DNA of 64,000 nt from Marasmius tenuissimus (GCA_029532415.1 JAQOTA010000060.1:3162001-3226000); one strand, 5' to 3'; counted from the first letter of the stretch, positions 1 through 11,657 are shown. A program made the numbers and translations. Notes: generated by a model not told the origin, from the letters alone.

Positions 1-630
1 CGGGAGAGACCAAGTTCAAGGTGGCTGTCGTTGCAACCGAACGTTTGATGAAGTCGCAAAACGTTGATAGGATGGGCGGTTGTTGAAAGCAGTTGGTCAA
101 AATTGTATCGTTGACGGCGCGTACGCATTCGCTCGGCCCCAGGAGTTGCCAGGAACCAATTGATCGTGTGATGCTCACGTGTCTTCTCTACCGCCGGAGT
201 CCGAGTAATAGATTTTCGTGTTCAACCGTCGCCCTGCTTAACGCCGCCAAATCCCTTTCTATTGAGATATCATCATCTGTGACTCGCACTATTGTTCACA
301 AGTGTTGTAGTGATTCCTTCTCGGACCCAGTGTGGTCTTGTAACATTGGTACGTCTAATGTTCTCTTGTTCATCTTGTCGTTTTGCTGATTGCGCGCATA
401 TCTTTCCCTAGCTATTTCTTTAGAAGAATGATATGGAGTGGCTGTCGACTATGGGAGGTCTCTTTCTTCTGGCCGAATTCACTCGAATCGTATAAGAACA
501 GGGACCTATCTCAACTCTCAGGAACTATTCGTTACCACTCGTATTGGGTTTCTTACTCGCCTGCTTATGATGCTTGCTCAATTTGGTGTTTCGTGGTCAA
601 GAGGTAGCCAAAGGCGCGCCACGTCGCGGT
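1..630. other. No gene seen upstream of first F-box-like gene
   Basis: Short open frames only, mostly without ATG and with no recognisable domain. The last part is presumably the promoter and 5' leader of the gene starting near 631. Confidence 0.5.
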
Positions 631-1787
631 ATGACCGACCTCCTTAACGCTGAAGATGCGCTGACGTCGTTGGAATTTAGTGCCGGCGAAATGGTTGCTC
701 ACTTGTTCCTTTTTTCCATGGGCTTTGATTCGTTCTTTCCCTTGTTCACACCCGCCGAGTTAAAGAGGATGACCCTCGTCAATCACTCTTTCCTTTCGGC
801 GATCTCGACGTTCCAAAGACGGATATACAAGTTGGACCCTTTGCTACTTCGTTTCTTCACGCCAACACAACTTCGTCGATTCCGCGATGCTCAGGCTGAA
901 GATGGGTTTCTGATCTCTGGCTCCGTCGCTCTGCAGTTTTTTGCGAATGTCGAGTGGCCTGAATCCGATCTTGATCTCTACTGCTACCCCAGCCACTTCC
1001 GAAGATTGGTCAAGTTGATGGTTCTTTTTGGGTACAGATTCGCCCCTTCTGGGGGCACAGGACCATCTACTCTCATGATGGCCCTCAAAGAGGTTCAGGC
1101 TAAACTACAATCCCCTGCTCGACTGTATGGAACGATGAAGAGTGTCGTGTCCGTGCTATCATTTGTCAAAGATCGTTTGGAAACCCGATCGAAGGTCCAA
1201 ATCATAGTTTGCAGGAACAGCCCGTTTGAAGCCATTTTCAGTTTTCATAGCTGTATGTTTTTTATCTTTGTTCAGTAACGCGTCACTCACTATGTCCGGT
1301 CGCAGCTGTGGTGATGAATTGCATAGGGGCTTCTCTAGCAATTTCCCTTTACCCGTATTCGACGTTACATATGCAGGAGGCCATCCAATTTGTTTCGACG
1401 AATCGGGCGGCGGAAGGTCTTCAAAAATATGAGGATCGTGGTTGGGCCATCGTCGGATCCTCCTCTGTAGGCGCGGGCCTGCATCACGCCAGCGAATTGA
1501 CTCGAGATCGCATGGTTGGCGATTCAGCTTCGTGGATTATCCCGTTGAACGGCGCGTCAATGTCTCCCAACACCGATTCTGACGAATACAAATGGTTCCG
1601 GGCTCATTCATGGAGCCATGTTTCTCATACCGCTCCTCCACGGATCTGCATCCTTTCATTCACCGGGTCTCGATGTGGTTGGAAGTGGCGCTTGACGTAT
1701 TCCCAGGCTGCAAAGTATTTGATTATGCATCAGAGGCCTCGGAAGACGTTCTGTGGCCTTTGCGAAGAACAGACGTTGCAGCAGTGA
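631..1787 (+). CDS. F-box-like protein with nucleotidyltransferase-like motif
   Basis: Two exons, 631-1252 and 1306-1787 (phase 1 intron), about 367 residues. ATG 631 is chosen because the frame further upstream has no ATG. Residues 35-60 look like a degenerate F-box (TPAELKRMTLVNHSF), followed at 97-115 by ISGSVALQFF then SDLDLYCY, that is G97-S98 and D113/D115, resembling the GS-x(9-14)-DxD hallmark of nucleotidyltransferase-fold proteins. After the intron come the stretches FHSSVVMNCIGA and KYEDRGWAIVG and VGDSASWIIPL, which I recognise from a large agaric family of unknown function. The last 60 residues overlap the next gene model in another frame, so the true C-terminus is uncertain. Enzymatic activity is inference only. 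Confidence 0.75.
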
Positions 1788-2872
1788 GTATTCATTGATG
1801 TCTTTCACCTTGACCTTTCTGAACCCTTCTCTGAACTCGCGGCCACAGGGTTGATGCACATGTCGTTGTTCAGGCCGCTGTACAGACAACACCCAGAGTC
1901 ACGCACTCCGCCCTTGACCGTACAATTGTGGATTTTTTGCGGGGGTTTTTCAATCGGCTTCCACTGCGGGGTCCTCTAAATCTACGCTTACTACCCGATT
2001 CCGAGACAGCGTTTGCGATGTTTCAACAAATGCGGGGCATTCTCACTTATTACAGGACAAAGCCTCAGGTATTTGTCGCCTTTTCATGGCGCTGATCCAG
2101 ACTACAGTGGTATCTCTAGATCACCCTTTCCTTCGACGTCACTGCCGAGCCTTCAACGGCCAGGATGGTCGAAGTGAAGATGGAAATTTTTTTGCCCCAA
2201 CCGGGGGGGGCGGCCGTCTCAATCGCTTCCATTCATCCCATCCGTGGGCGTAGTAACTTCCCAGAGGGTTTGCAGGTTCAGTTGAACATGGGTCCTATGA
2301 AGCAGTCCGCTCCGATATCCAGTGATCGTTATACGTTTGGGTTCGTCTTGTTTGCATGCCCTTCTCTACGACCTAATGTTAGTTGGTACTCAGGACAAAT
2401 TTTGGAACGTTGGCTTCCCCCACGCAATTATCCACACGGGAGTTGCCTTATCAGCAACGTGTGATGCTGGAAGATTTCGTTCGGGAACTTATGTTGTCAA
2501 TGCCAAAAAGGGACATTCAAGGGTCTCGACTCGTACCCGTTCCCGAATGCAAGAAACAGCTTTTGGGATCTCTAAATGCGCTATTCTTACTTTTAGATTG
2601 TGAACCCAACGTGAGTCGTGATCATGCTGATGTTCTGTGAAAATGAATGATGTCTCGTTGTCTTCCTTGTTTAGCTCTCCGCGGCCTTCTTCGATAAGGG
2701 ACAGAGAACGGACATAGCGGTATTCACAGTCATTACAGTGAAGGTTCCAGAGGAGTGGCCGGACCTAGATAGAACGGCCTTTGGGGTTCTGTACAACATA
2801 GATGTCGTTAGGAGTCTACAGTCCCTCGGCTTTTCGGTGCATATTGTGAAGGGCGGACGGAGTTTTATGTAG
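1592..2872 (+). CDS. Hypothetical protein, five exons, uncertain 5' end
   Basis: Exons 1592-1783, 1874-2068, 2120-2334, 2394-2610 and 2675-2872 join in phase to 338 residues ending at TAG 2870-2872. The four distal exons are convincing: GT-AG borders and uninterrupted phase. I recognise no domain; the C-terminal part is mixed alpha/beta in composition (for example FDKGQRTDIAVFTVITVKV and ending IVKGGRSFM). The first exon overlaps the end of the upstream F-box-like gene on the same strand in another frame, which is unlikely for two real genes. An alternative is that exon 2 of the upstream gene (donor 1784) splices to 1849 in phase 2, making one long gene; both options keep an open frame. Confidence 0.5.
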
Positions 2873-4727
2873 CGTAGAATACCGTACGACCTGCGCCGGC
2901 GGAATGGGCGTGTCGTGATCGAATCTCGTATTTATCATTCTCACTGTGTCCTTGTCGCGTCACGAGAGAGGAAGGAAGAGAAAAAGGGTAGTGGAGGTTC
3001 CGGCCTCTTGTTAGTCTGCGAAGTAAATCCGGCGTGTAACGTAGTTTATAAAGTTTAGTTACTACAGAATTTCTCTCCAGTAAACTCTTTCCTTGCGACG
3101 TGATTGAAGTGAAGGGTAAGAGGTCGAAGAATGCCCGGAGTATTCGATATATACAGGTCGGAGTCAGTGACATTAGTACGGAAGCGCCCGTTTGCAGTCC
3201 TTGAGTGCTGAGCGGTATCCAAGGTCGATTGCACAGTCCGCGTATCGAGCATATTTAACATATTTAACCAACCCTGCATCAATAGCCTTGGATTTGTTGT
3301 GTTATTGTGGATCCAGTGCACGGCGGGATTGGCAATCGCCGCATCTCTTCTTCTTGAAGTCATTCTTTGTATTCCTACTCTGGGGAAAGGTCTCTTTGAT
3401 GTACCGGTTCGGATTCGATCTAATGAGCATACATCGCATTGTATCCTTCATTTCCCTGCCTCGCTTCGCAACGACTTCAAGGGGTCATACGACTCACGAG
3501 AATTTGCCCATATTAGGTTCCTTCCGGCTCCTTGACACTAACGAGCACAGGGTTTGTTTACTACTTTGGGATCCTTCCGTACCTATGTTGGACGCTAAAA
3601 TGGAAAGTCAATTCCATACATCATGAAGGAAGCTCGGTAATTCACAGTATCGTGAGACGACGAGACCACAGTGCACTCAGCGCCGGTTGGCTGCATTGTA
3701 GTGGTCGAGAGGTATCTACGTTCAAGACCGAATTACCTGTTGGGGATGTGGACGGACACGCAGATGTTGTACCCCGAAATGGGGAGGGTGGCGAGTACGA
3801 ATAGAAAATTTGTCCGGTTGTTTTTAGTTGATGGAGTGAGGCCATCGGTCGGTGGGTTGAATTCGGTGGTATGATCATGAGAGTGTGTCTTTCGAGTTCA
3901 ATGTGAACGTGATGACAGCTGAATCTATCGATGTGAGATTCGGATTTCAGTTTTGACTGCGTTTGTCTTGAGGCTTGCTGTGTGAATCTTGGACGACAGA
4001 AAGCACTTACTGTAGCTTTCCGTGTGGCTTCCGATCGTGAAAATGGAACGTAGAGTACGGGCAAGCTGTGTAGATATGCGATATTCAGACCCGGCGGGAA
4101 ATACATCTTTATCGGAGTCAGTACCCGCGCTACCCGACTTTCTGCGCTCTCCGCATCTCTTCCTCGCCGGAGAAGGGACAAGACTGAGAGAAGCCCGAGT
4201 TACCCCCTCCGGAAACAAGCTGTCTATTGAACGAACCGCGACGAGACCCATTTTGCCTGCCAAGTAGATTTTCTAGACACCGCCGTGATGGACGGTAAAG
4301 GCTCACTAAAGTCTATCCAAATTGTGGTTCCTGTCCTGTCCCGAGTGGTGTTTGGTCGATTCTGCACATCAATGGCGCAGATCGGATAGCCAATATTCGC
4401 ATCGATGGTTCCTCACGAACAGTGTACCCCATCGTTCAGAGAGGCGTCTGTGCAAATTCGCGCGGATTGAGTCAGTAAGAACCATGTACGTGACTGGCGG
4501 AACATACTCCGGGCAAAACTACGAATGACTATAAAACTCGACAGCTTACGCCGCCACTGCAGGCGCTCTTTTTTCGCTCGTCTTTTCTCCAACTTTCTAG
4601 CCTCTTTCTGATCTCTGTCCTCATCGAACCTAGACCCATGTTACTCGGACAGTCCCTTACAGAGTAAGAACTTGATGCTCTTCAAGAACGAGTTAGCTAA
4701 TCACCTCACTTCGCCAGTCGCATAAGT
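2873..4727. other. Intergenic, no supported gene
   Basis: About 1.85 kb. A stop-free stretch on the minus strand at 3925-4251 starts with ATG and could be an exon, but no domain and no convincing partner exons were found. The last 200 bases should carry the promoter of the F-box gene at 4728. Confidence 0.4.
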
Positions 4728-6542
4728 ATGTCCACCGACATCGATAGGGAGGAACGTCAGACTTTACTTTGTGGCGAGTGTCACGCCAATTTCATTCAAA
4801 AACTTCACCCCCCACTGGGAAACTCCACTTATCGGGATCTCACGACAAACTCTGAAAGCGTCAATGGTATCGAGCAGGCCCGTCTTAATGACGATCTTGC
4901 TAGTCTCGAAGCTTACGATGCTGAGATTGCAAAGCTCGATGCAATTAGACAACGTTTAATGTCGCACCGCAGTGAGGCGTTAAGTCGTGTGCAGCGTCGA
5001 CGGCACTTTCTTTCTGCATTCAGAAAGATACCAACGGAGATATGGATAGAAATATTCGTGGAAGTCTGTCTAGCAAGCCCCGAGGACAGCTCAACTGTCT
5101 GGTATCGACGTCCCAACATATTCTATCCAGTTCAGATCTCACGTTGCAGGGAGGTGGTGCCTCAGACGATATCTCACGTCTGTTCACGGTGGAGGGACGT
5201 TGTCATTCGTTGTGCAAGACTTTGGTCACGCATCAGCCTCGACCTCTCGCTTTACCTTCCTACAGACACTGGAAACATGCCTAATATAGCTTCACGGACC
5301 TTTCGTCGTGCGTTGGAGATGTCGGATCGGAGGTTGTTGGATCTACACATCGAGTTTCAGCCCACGTCTGAGGACGACATCGACTCCTACTACGAGCTAC
5401 CCGTTCCCCTCAGAAGTGAATTTCAACAGGCGTTCGCTCGCAGTCGATATCTTGACACCACCATAGACATCTTTAGCCAGGTGGATTTTGGTGGCGTCGT
5501 ATCCTTTCCGGTACTGGAGCGTGCTGTACTCGAGAATTGTCGTCCCTTTGCACCGAGTGCAGAACGGTACTCTCATGAACAGGTTAATGCTATCCTATCA
5601 GCTCCACGACTCCACTTCATCACCGTTGGTGCGGTAAGGTGGTTGGCCGCTGTGGTGCCCTGGCCCTTCTCCCACGTAACCACCTTTACGTGCAAGGAGA
5701 CAATCACAAAATCCGACTTACGAAGGCTTCACGTAGCCTGCCCGCGTTTAGAGGTGCTGAGCATCAGGGTGCACTGGTCTTCGGATGCGGTGGGAGGACA
5801 CGGCCTTCTTACATTCGGTGCCCTTAGAATGCTCGTCGTTCATTACGATGGATGGAATCCGATGCCCGTTTTGCGCCACCTTGCTGCGCCATCCCTCTCC
5901 AAACTCGTCCACGACACCGACTCATCGGTTTGTGGGCCCGATATGATGCATTCGATGATTGATTTCATCGACCGCAGTGGTTGCCAATTGCAGGAGTTGG
6001 CGTTGAGAGTTCAGGCTGACTGTGTTGTTGGTGCTGGAGATGATTGGTATAGTCTGTTTGGTCGTCTTTCAGGTCTCAGCATCCTCAAGGTCTTGGTTCT
6101 TGCAACCGACATTTCTCGCTCAAAGACAGCTGCCCAGAAGCTCTTTTCCCTTATGAAGTACCAGGGATCTGATCAACATCTCCCAATTCATGTCCCCCTT
6201 CCTGCCCTGAAATGCCTGTTCTTCTCCATTGAACAGAGCGAGTTCACTTGTCTAGAAGGTACCATCCTCCAATCCATACTTGAGTCCTTCATTGATGCGA
6301 TGAAGTCTCGCAAGACGAATACGGGCGTAACCTTTTCATCGATGGAATCTGCTTCAATTTCAGTTCGCTTTCGTTCCTGGGACGGCAGCTCACCGTGTGT
6401 CGATCACACAGTCTTGCGAGGAACGGATGGAATTGACTTGGCCTTGCTTCATCGCAGATTGACAGGGTTAACCTGCATGGGCTTGAGTTGTAGGATGCAG
6501 GTCGGTGGGAACGCCATATTCTCTTCTTCAGTTCATGGATAG
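4728..6542 (+). CDS. F-box / leucine-rich-repeat-like protein, single exon
   Basis: Uninterrupted 604-residue frame from ATG 4728 to TAG. Near the N-terminus is a C-x2-C pair (CGEC), then a heptad-like coiled coil at about residues 45-90 (LASLEAYDAEIAKLDAIRQR), then a classical F-box at about 103-165 beginning RKIPTEIWIEIF and including QTISHVCSRWRDVVIRC. The rest is leucine-rich with irregular LRR-like units. F-box proteins link substrates to Skp1-cullin-F-box ubiquitin ligases; the substrate here is unknown. It is clearly paralogous to the gene at 11658, with the same order of elements and nearly the same length. Absence of introns is typical of this agaric F-box subfamily. Confidence 0.88.
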   Translation: MSTDIDREERQTLLCGECHANFIQKLHPPLGNSTYRDLTTNSESVNGIEQARLNDDLASLEAYDAEIAKLDAIRQRLMSHRSEALSRVQRRRHFLSAFRKIPTEIWIEIFVEVCLASPEDSSTVWYRRPNIFYPVQISRCREVVPQTISHVCSRWRDVVIRCARLWSRISLDLSLYLPTDTGNMPNIASRTFRRALEMSDRRLLDLHIEFQPTSEDDIDSYYELPVPLRSEFQQAFARSRYLDTTIDIFSQVDFGGVVSFPVLERAVLENCRPFAPSAERYSHEQVNAILSAPRLHFITVGAVRWLAAVVPWPFSHVTTFTCKETITKSDLRRLHVACPRLEVLSIRVHWSSDAVGGHGLLTFGALRMLVVHYDGWNPMPVLRHLAAPSLSKLVHDTDSSVCGPDMMHSMIDFIDRSGCQLQELALRVQADCVVGAGDDWYSLFGRLSGLSILKVLVLATDISRSKTAAQKLFSLMKYQGSDQHLPIHVPLPALKCLFFSIEQSEFTCLEGTILQSILESFIDAMKSRKTNTGVTFSSMESASISVRFRSWDGSSPCVDHTVLRGTDGIDLALLHRRLTGLTCMGLSCRMQVGGNAIFSSSVHG

Positions 6543-7142
6543 TCGTAGTGTGATTGTAGATCGTATTGTTCAAGGCTCTAGTGTACTCGGATAGCATAAC
6601 TGATTCGTACTTTCGAGACTGTTACATGATACATTAGACGGAAACAACTTTTCTAAATCGGGCTATCGACGCTCATACCATGAAGGCATAGGCGAAAGGT
6701 AATGAGAGAATGGACTCTCTAAGGGGCCCAGAAACTCAATGTCGTCAGACCGGAAGTTTCGGTGGATTTCAGCATTCTTCGAAGGTTGTCGTGGAGGAAA
6801 CGGAGAGACGTTTGGGGATAGTGATGCCTCGTTCAGTCGCCCTGAGTCCATACAACTGGTGTTGTCTGGGTAGCGTTGGTCACCACCCTGGGATAGTATA
6901 CCCTGAGGCGTAAGGGTAGTCCCGGACCATGATTTGGACTGGAAATACGTCGTTAAGTAAGGACGTCCCGGGAAAAGGTTGGAGCTTATTGACGCACGTA
7001 TTGCCCCGTATTTACGAGTCCATCCAGCGGGCTGACATCCACTATGAAAACCTGATCTTTGACTGGCGATTTGTTTTTTCGGGAGACCGTGATTGATGGT
7101 GGTTGTGATGTGCTTAGCGGCCTGTACTATGAAAGTTGTGAG
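6543..7142. other. Intergenic, nothing recognised
   Basis: 600 bases between the F-box gene and a convergent minus-strand gene. It holds the 3' regions of both; no RNA gene or repeat was seen. Confidence 0.4.
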
Positions 7143-7864
7143 CTAAGTATCTGTAGGGCAGAAAACACTAACGTTTCCGTTTCTTTCCAAAGTAGAAGAC
7201 GCGGTAGGATGGAGCTCTGAGCGGCCCTTCTCCGCAGTGAGCCTGTGAGCTGATAGCGGTGGCGACTCGAAGATTTGGTCCACCCCCACCCCGCTGGCTG
7301 CCAACGTTAAGTTTCGTGAGATATGTTCCGCCTGTTTTTGAGAATTTGACGGGTGCGATGATTTGCTTTTAGGACCGGTTACCTGGAAGTCAATCAACCA
7401 CATACGTTGTTTACTATGGCGGTGATCATTTTCTCTCGACTACGTTGCATTTTCTGCCTGCGTTTCCAGGAATTCTCCAAGGCCTGATAAGTCAATACGT
7501 TGGCTCCTCCATTGCGACCCGGTCAGACTTACAATTTCATGGCTTGTGTTATAATATTTTGGACGACTGCTGTATGTTTCACTGATGCCTAGGACAGTTG
7601 AGGATGTGGTGTTGACGTTTGATCGCGCGAGAGCGTACCTGGTAGTCGTCTCTTTGAGCCTACACTGTGAAAAGCGTAACTTGTGTCTCCGGTGCGGCGG
7701 TCAATAGGATTGGTTGCATTCGGCACGCTCGTAGTTCCCGTTTTGCGTGAATGTGGTCTGGTTGGATGGTTGCGAGCGACTGGTTCCCAAGTCGGATTGG
7801 ACAGCGCAAAAGATAAGAAAGAAGAGTCATAGCCAGAAGACGCTGTCGCACGGACGCTATCCAT
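7143..7864 (-). CDS. Hypothetical protein, four exons
   Basis: Exons 7639-7864, 7533-7588, 7406-7483 and 7143-7331 join in consistent phase to 182 residues from ATG 7864. Splice borders are GT-AG, with strong donors gtaagt and gtatgt at exons 2 and 3. The N-terminal third is rich in Ser, Thr, Pro and Arg and probably disordered; the third exon encodes a basic helix (SWKRRQKMQRSREKM). No domain is recognised. It lies head to tail with the RING gene on the same strand, about 500 bases downstream of that gene's stop. It could be an unrelated small gene or a gene relic; the support is the open phase across three introns. Confidence 0.42.
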
Positions 7865-8375
7865 GGTTGTAGTAGTGATGGCCAGGGAAGCTACCCAAGT
7901 CCAGGCCTCCCAAATGAAAAAAGAAAGAATAAAAAATTGAAAATAAATCGCACAGGTCCTGTGCTTTGCCGCTTTGTTCTTGTGTTGACTCAGTCTTTTC
8001 TCACCGATTCGGAAGCCCTACCCGCATCGTCAATCAAGAAGAAGTCCCGATGGCCCAATGTCAAGGGTTCCAACGTGGGATATTGGCTGCTTGCAGCAGC
8101 TGTCCCTCCTTTCTTCGATAGCAATTTCCTGCTCCTGATATAGCTTTCATTTCGTTCCCCCCAGCGGCTTTTGCTTGCACAAGCATACGCTGTTATAGAT
8201 ACTGAAGGACTCTAAGGGTCTGAGGTTGCAGGTCACAGGTGTGGGGTAAGTCTGCGGTGGTCTCACAGGCGTCGGATTTAATGTTACCAGACAAGCCTAA
8301 GCCGTGGCGTGGGAATGACAGGCCGCACATTGACTTCAGGCCGCATCGAAGACGAGGGAATGGTTTGTCGCGTGT
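7865..8375. other. Intergenic, promoter of minus-strand small gene
   Basis: About 510 bases between the stop of the RING gene and the start of the next minus-strand gene. An A-rich stretch is present around 7914-7945. Nothing else was recognised. Confidence 0.4.
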
Positions 8376-9795
8376 TTACGTAGACAGGTGTAGACTGACC
8401 AGACAGTACAGGAGGATGACAGACTCACACACCGGGCATCTCGAATATTCCGTGACATAGTCTGTAATGCACCTGCAGGGATAGTCAGCGCACGAAGGCT
8501 TTGTGAGTCATATGTGGGTACCTACTTGCGGCAAAATAAATGACCACATAGGGTCGCAGTACAGCTTTGCCATGGGTCTTTTCCGCATAATCGACAGGAT
8601 GTTCGATACGGGTCTCGGAGCTGTCTATTTCCCGGCACACTTTTTCCGTTTCTTTCCCGATGAACATTCCTAGACGACGACGACGCTTGCGAAACGGGAA
8701 GATTTGGACCCGACTTTGAAGGGGAGGGGAGGGGAGTGACGGTTCGGGATGACGGCTCCGTTAGGGGAATTTTCGTTCTGCGTCCCAAGGCACGGTCCAG
8801 GAATTCATCCTTTGCTTGACCCTCCAGCAACGACACCAACTTGTGAGTGCTCTAAGGATTGTTTAGCGTCTTAGGAGAGTAAAAATGTACGATTCGTACC
8901 GTTGGTGAGTTTGGCGGTTCACTTTCATGTTGGTACTCTGTGGCGTCGAGCAACGGGAAAGAAGCCGAAGAGTCTTCACTTGATTTAAGTCCTTCCGACG
9001 TCGAGAACCCGACTGATGGCAGTGACTGTCTATGTCCCGGGTGGCGGTCATGGTTATGCTAGATGAATTGTTGTAGGTCATGTAGATCGTATTTGTAAAT
9101 GGCGTCACCTTGGTGAATTCAACCGCATTGCTGAAACCTATTCCACCGCAGGAGTCGCAGTGTGGATGAAAGTAGGAATACATGTAATGGCGTTCCAAAG
9201 CTGCTTTGCTCCAAAAAGCAACCAAGCATTGCGAACACGAGCTGTTAGGATGTGAGTGTTGGTTGTGCTGGTGAAGTACCAGTCACCGGTGAGCCTACTC
9301 TACCCTCAAACGGAATGAGACAGGTTCCGTACCGTGGCTAGGACATCAGGCGATTCAAATCCAAGGCTACATTGCCAGCAGATGACGTGCTTCTTCGACA
9401 GGAAGTAGTGAGCCTGTAGTTGCTCTATCAAAACCTCTTCGCCACAGGAGCATCGCGTCGTTGGGTGGGCCATGCTGAGATGCTACATCGCGCACAAACC
9501 CTTGGTCAGCATCGATGGGACAATGACTCGATCAGAGGGTGAAGAAACCCTACGCATTTCAGGCCCCAAACATTCAAAAAACCTTCTCCGCAGGTCAAAA
9601 TAGGGCATTGAGCATGTCTGGGAGAAGAATAGTAATGACGCTGTATATCGGCCCACGTCTTGAAGTAGAGGTCGCAAATATCACAAATGAACTGTTTCTC
9701 CTCCTTCGTGCAGAGGTTAGCGAGAGGGGCACCACCAATGCTGATGACTGACTTACGACATTGAGTGGTTCATGGCGCGTGCGAGTGTCGTCCAT
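8376..9795 (-). CDS. Tandem zinc-finger protein with C-terminal RING finger
   Basis: Seven exons: 9757-9795, 9554-9703, 9333-9482, 9109-9267, 8900-9058, 8526-8839 and 8376-8472, giving 355 residues. Exons 2, 3 and 4 (50, 50 and 53 codons, all phase 0) each carry one copy of a unit: C-x(1-2)-C, then HY-x(2-3)-S-x2-H, C-x2-C or a close variant, GF, and a terminal H-x(3-4)-HP supplied by the next exon. Residues 220-295 are Ser/Pro-rich linker. The RING spans 301-339: C301, C304, C317, H319, C322, C325, C336, C339, with LCGHLFC and RCPVC signatures. A C3HC4 RING suggests E3 ubiquitin ligase activity; what the repeats bind is unknown. No long single open frame exists, so simple gene finders may miss it. 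Confidence 0.82.
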
Positions 9796-10247
9796 TGGCT
9801 GTTCAACAGCACGAGTAGTGGTTCGAGGGAGCTGGGTGGAAAAAAATGTAAAGACACAACAAGAGACCTCGTTCGATTGAACGATGGCCCCGAGACCTAA
9901 TTCTGATCATCACAACCAGGAATGGTAATGTCCTTTTTGAGATCCGGGATGTCCTGACGCAGGTAATGTCTTGTTGTCACGAATACGGGTTCCTTGATTG
10001 TACTCAATAAGTCGCTGCTCTGTGAATGAATCGTGCGCTATAGCACTTGTCGTAAATGATTTGGGCGGTCACGCTGTGCGGTTTAAACGACGCCAACAAT
10101 ATGTAGGTTCATTTATGGTGCAAATAAAACAAGTGTTTTAGCCCCACAGTGAAGGGGTGATTCAGGGAATGAACGAAGGTTGACGCGGGGATGAAGTAGG
10201 GTGCGTTGTCGCGGATGTGGAGTACCCTATGTGTGGTTGTCCGCTCA
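9796..10247. other. Intergenic, promoter side of RING gene
   Basis: About 450 bases holding the upstream region of the RING gene and the 3' flank of the C2H2 gene, both on the minus strand. No distinct element was seen. Confidence 0.4.
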
Positions 10248-10941
10248 TCAACCGTCAAAGAATCGAAAGGTGGAGCCATCGAAATTGATGGTTGGGAATA
10301 CGTCTCGAATGCTGGGCAGGTGGATGGTGTGATTGTGATTTTCTGGAAGTAAGAATGAATCCTCCGATTGGCTGTCGCGAGAACCTAGATCTTCGTTAAC
10401 AGAATTCCGTGAATGACGATGACATGTCCGTCGCGGGAGATCCAAGGTGGAGTTTGACCTGGCTGAACTGAGCCTGTAATCGAAGGTGTTATCTGTGCTA
10501 TATCCATTGGTGCTTAACTGAGTGTCAGCATGGTCGTGGGACGTAGCTGCGGTCTCGTTGACTGACTGGATCTTCGAGTGGACTTTCAGATTAGATGACT
10601 GAATGGTTGTGTAGGAACAGAAGCCGCAGCGATGGGACCTGTTTGTAGAACGGCAGTTAGAAGATGTCGCGAAGTGAAAGAGTAACGTACATAGCCCTCC
10701 TTTCATGGTCACTTAGGTGTGTAAGCTTGTGCCTCTTCAGGTCAGAGGTTCTGACTGCAGAAAAACTACACTTGTCGCATTGCCTAGGCTATTAGCACTT
10801 CGACGGTAAGACATTCTCAGACAAGGAAAAAGAGAAGACTGCACATGCCACTGCATGATCGTAACGATGTTTCCTTGACTTAGGTTTGCACTTGATCGGT
10901 TTCGAAGCGGTTCGGGGTTTTGGCTGCTGGACCAATGTCAT
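10248..10941 (-). CDS. C2H2 zinc-finger protein (degenerate family member)
   Basis: Exons 10852-10941, 10691-10788 and 10248-10638 give about 192 residues. The second exon encodes a complete finger, C-x2-C-x12-H-x4-H within CDKCSFSAVRTSDLKRH then KLTH. The third begins with a second finger, CGFCSYTTIQSSNLKVH, whose last zinc ligand is Gln instead of His. The third finger found in the related genes at 24255 and 44375 is missing, while the tail keeps the family motif HLPSIRDVF. The first intron (10789-10851) has a weak donor, so the N-terminus is uncertain; an in-frame ATG also lies at 11004. Likely a nuclear DNA-binding factor or a decaying copy. Confidence 0.62.
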
Positions 10942-11657
10942 GAGAAGAAGAGTCAAGTACGACCCGGGACCGGACCTCGGGGGAAATAACATAAAAATCA
11001 ACATTCACACGCCTGGCCAACTTCATTAGTAATTCGGCGAAAAGTTCAGTTCAGAACGGATATCTCAGGCCCTCGTCAACCAGGTTTTCAAGCTTGTGCG
11101 AAAGCTCTCGGAGGATGCAGCTAGCTATTGGCAGATGGATATCAACGTTGCTTCATCGCGAGATAGTAACCCGTTGACCGATGCAGGTGTATAGGTTGCC
11201 ACCGTTTGTTGAGTCGGAGTCGCAACGTCCCTTTCCCGATAATTCTGGTCAGAAAAAAGAAAACGGCAAAGAGATCCTCCGAGCTCCTCAGGCAGGGTCT
11301 TATTCGTGAGTTAGTGATCTCACGCATATAAATCGCGATTCGTACTGGGCCTGACTTCGAAGTTTTTTGGAAGAAACCAATTTGGCAAACCGCGATACTC
11401 AATATTCACAGGTTTGTAATTTCACGTAGAATCTGGACCACAACCCAGGAAAAATCAGCCGCGTGAGCATTTACGCCGGGTGACTGAGGGAAGTAGCCAT
11501 ATAGAGCATCCCGTACTACCCCCAGTTTCGAGAACCCATCTGAACCACCACTTTTCACTGCACGAAATACGAATCCTCGTAGGATCTTCAACCTGGTAAG
11601 ACCATAATTGTGTCTTTCACCTGCTATTTATAACTCAACAACAGCATCAGACTATCT
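10942..11657. other. Intergenic between divergent C2H2 and F-box genes
   Basis: About 715 bases forming the shared upstream region of the minus-strand C2H2 gene and the plus-strand F-box gene. No clear TATA box or repeat was identified. Confidence 0.4.

Noticed and set aside
3642..4181. 179-codon minus-strand frame
   Set aside because: It starts at TTG, overlaps another frame and has no domain or splice context.
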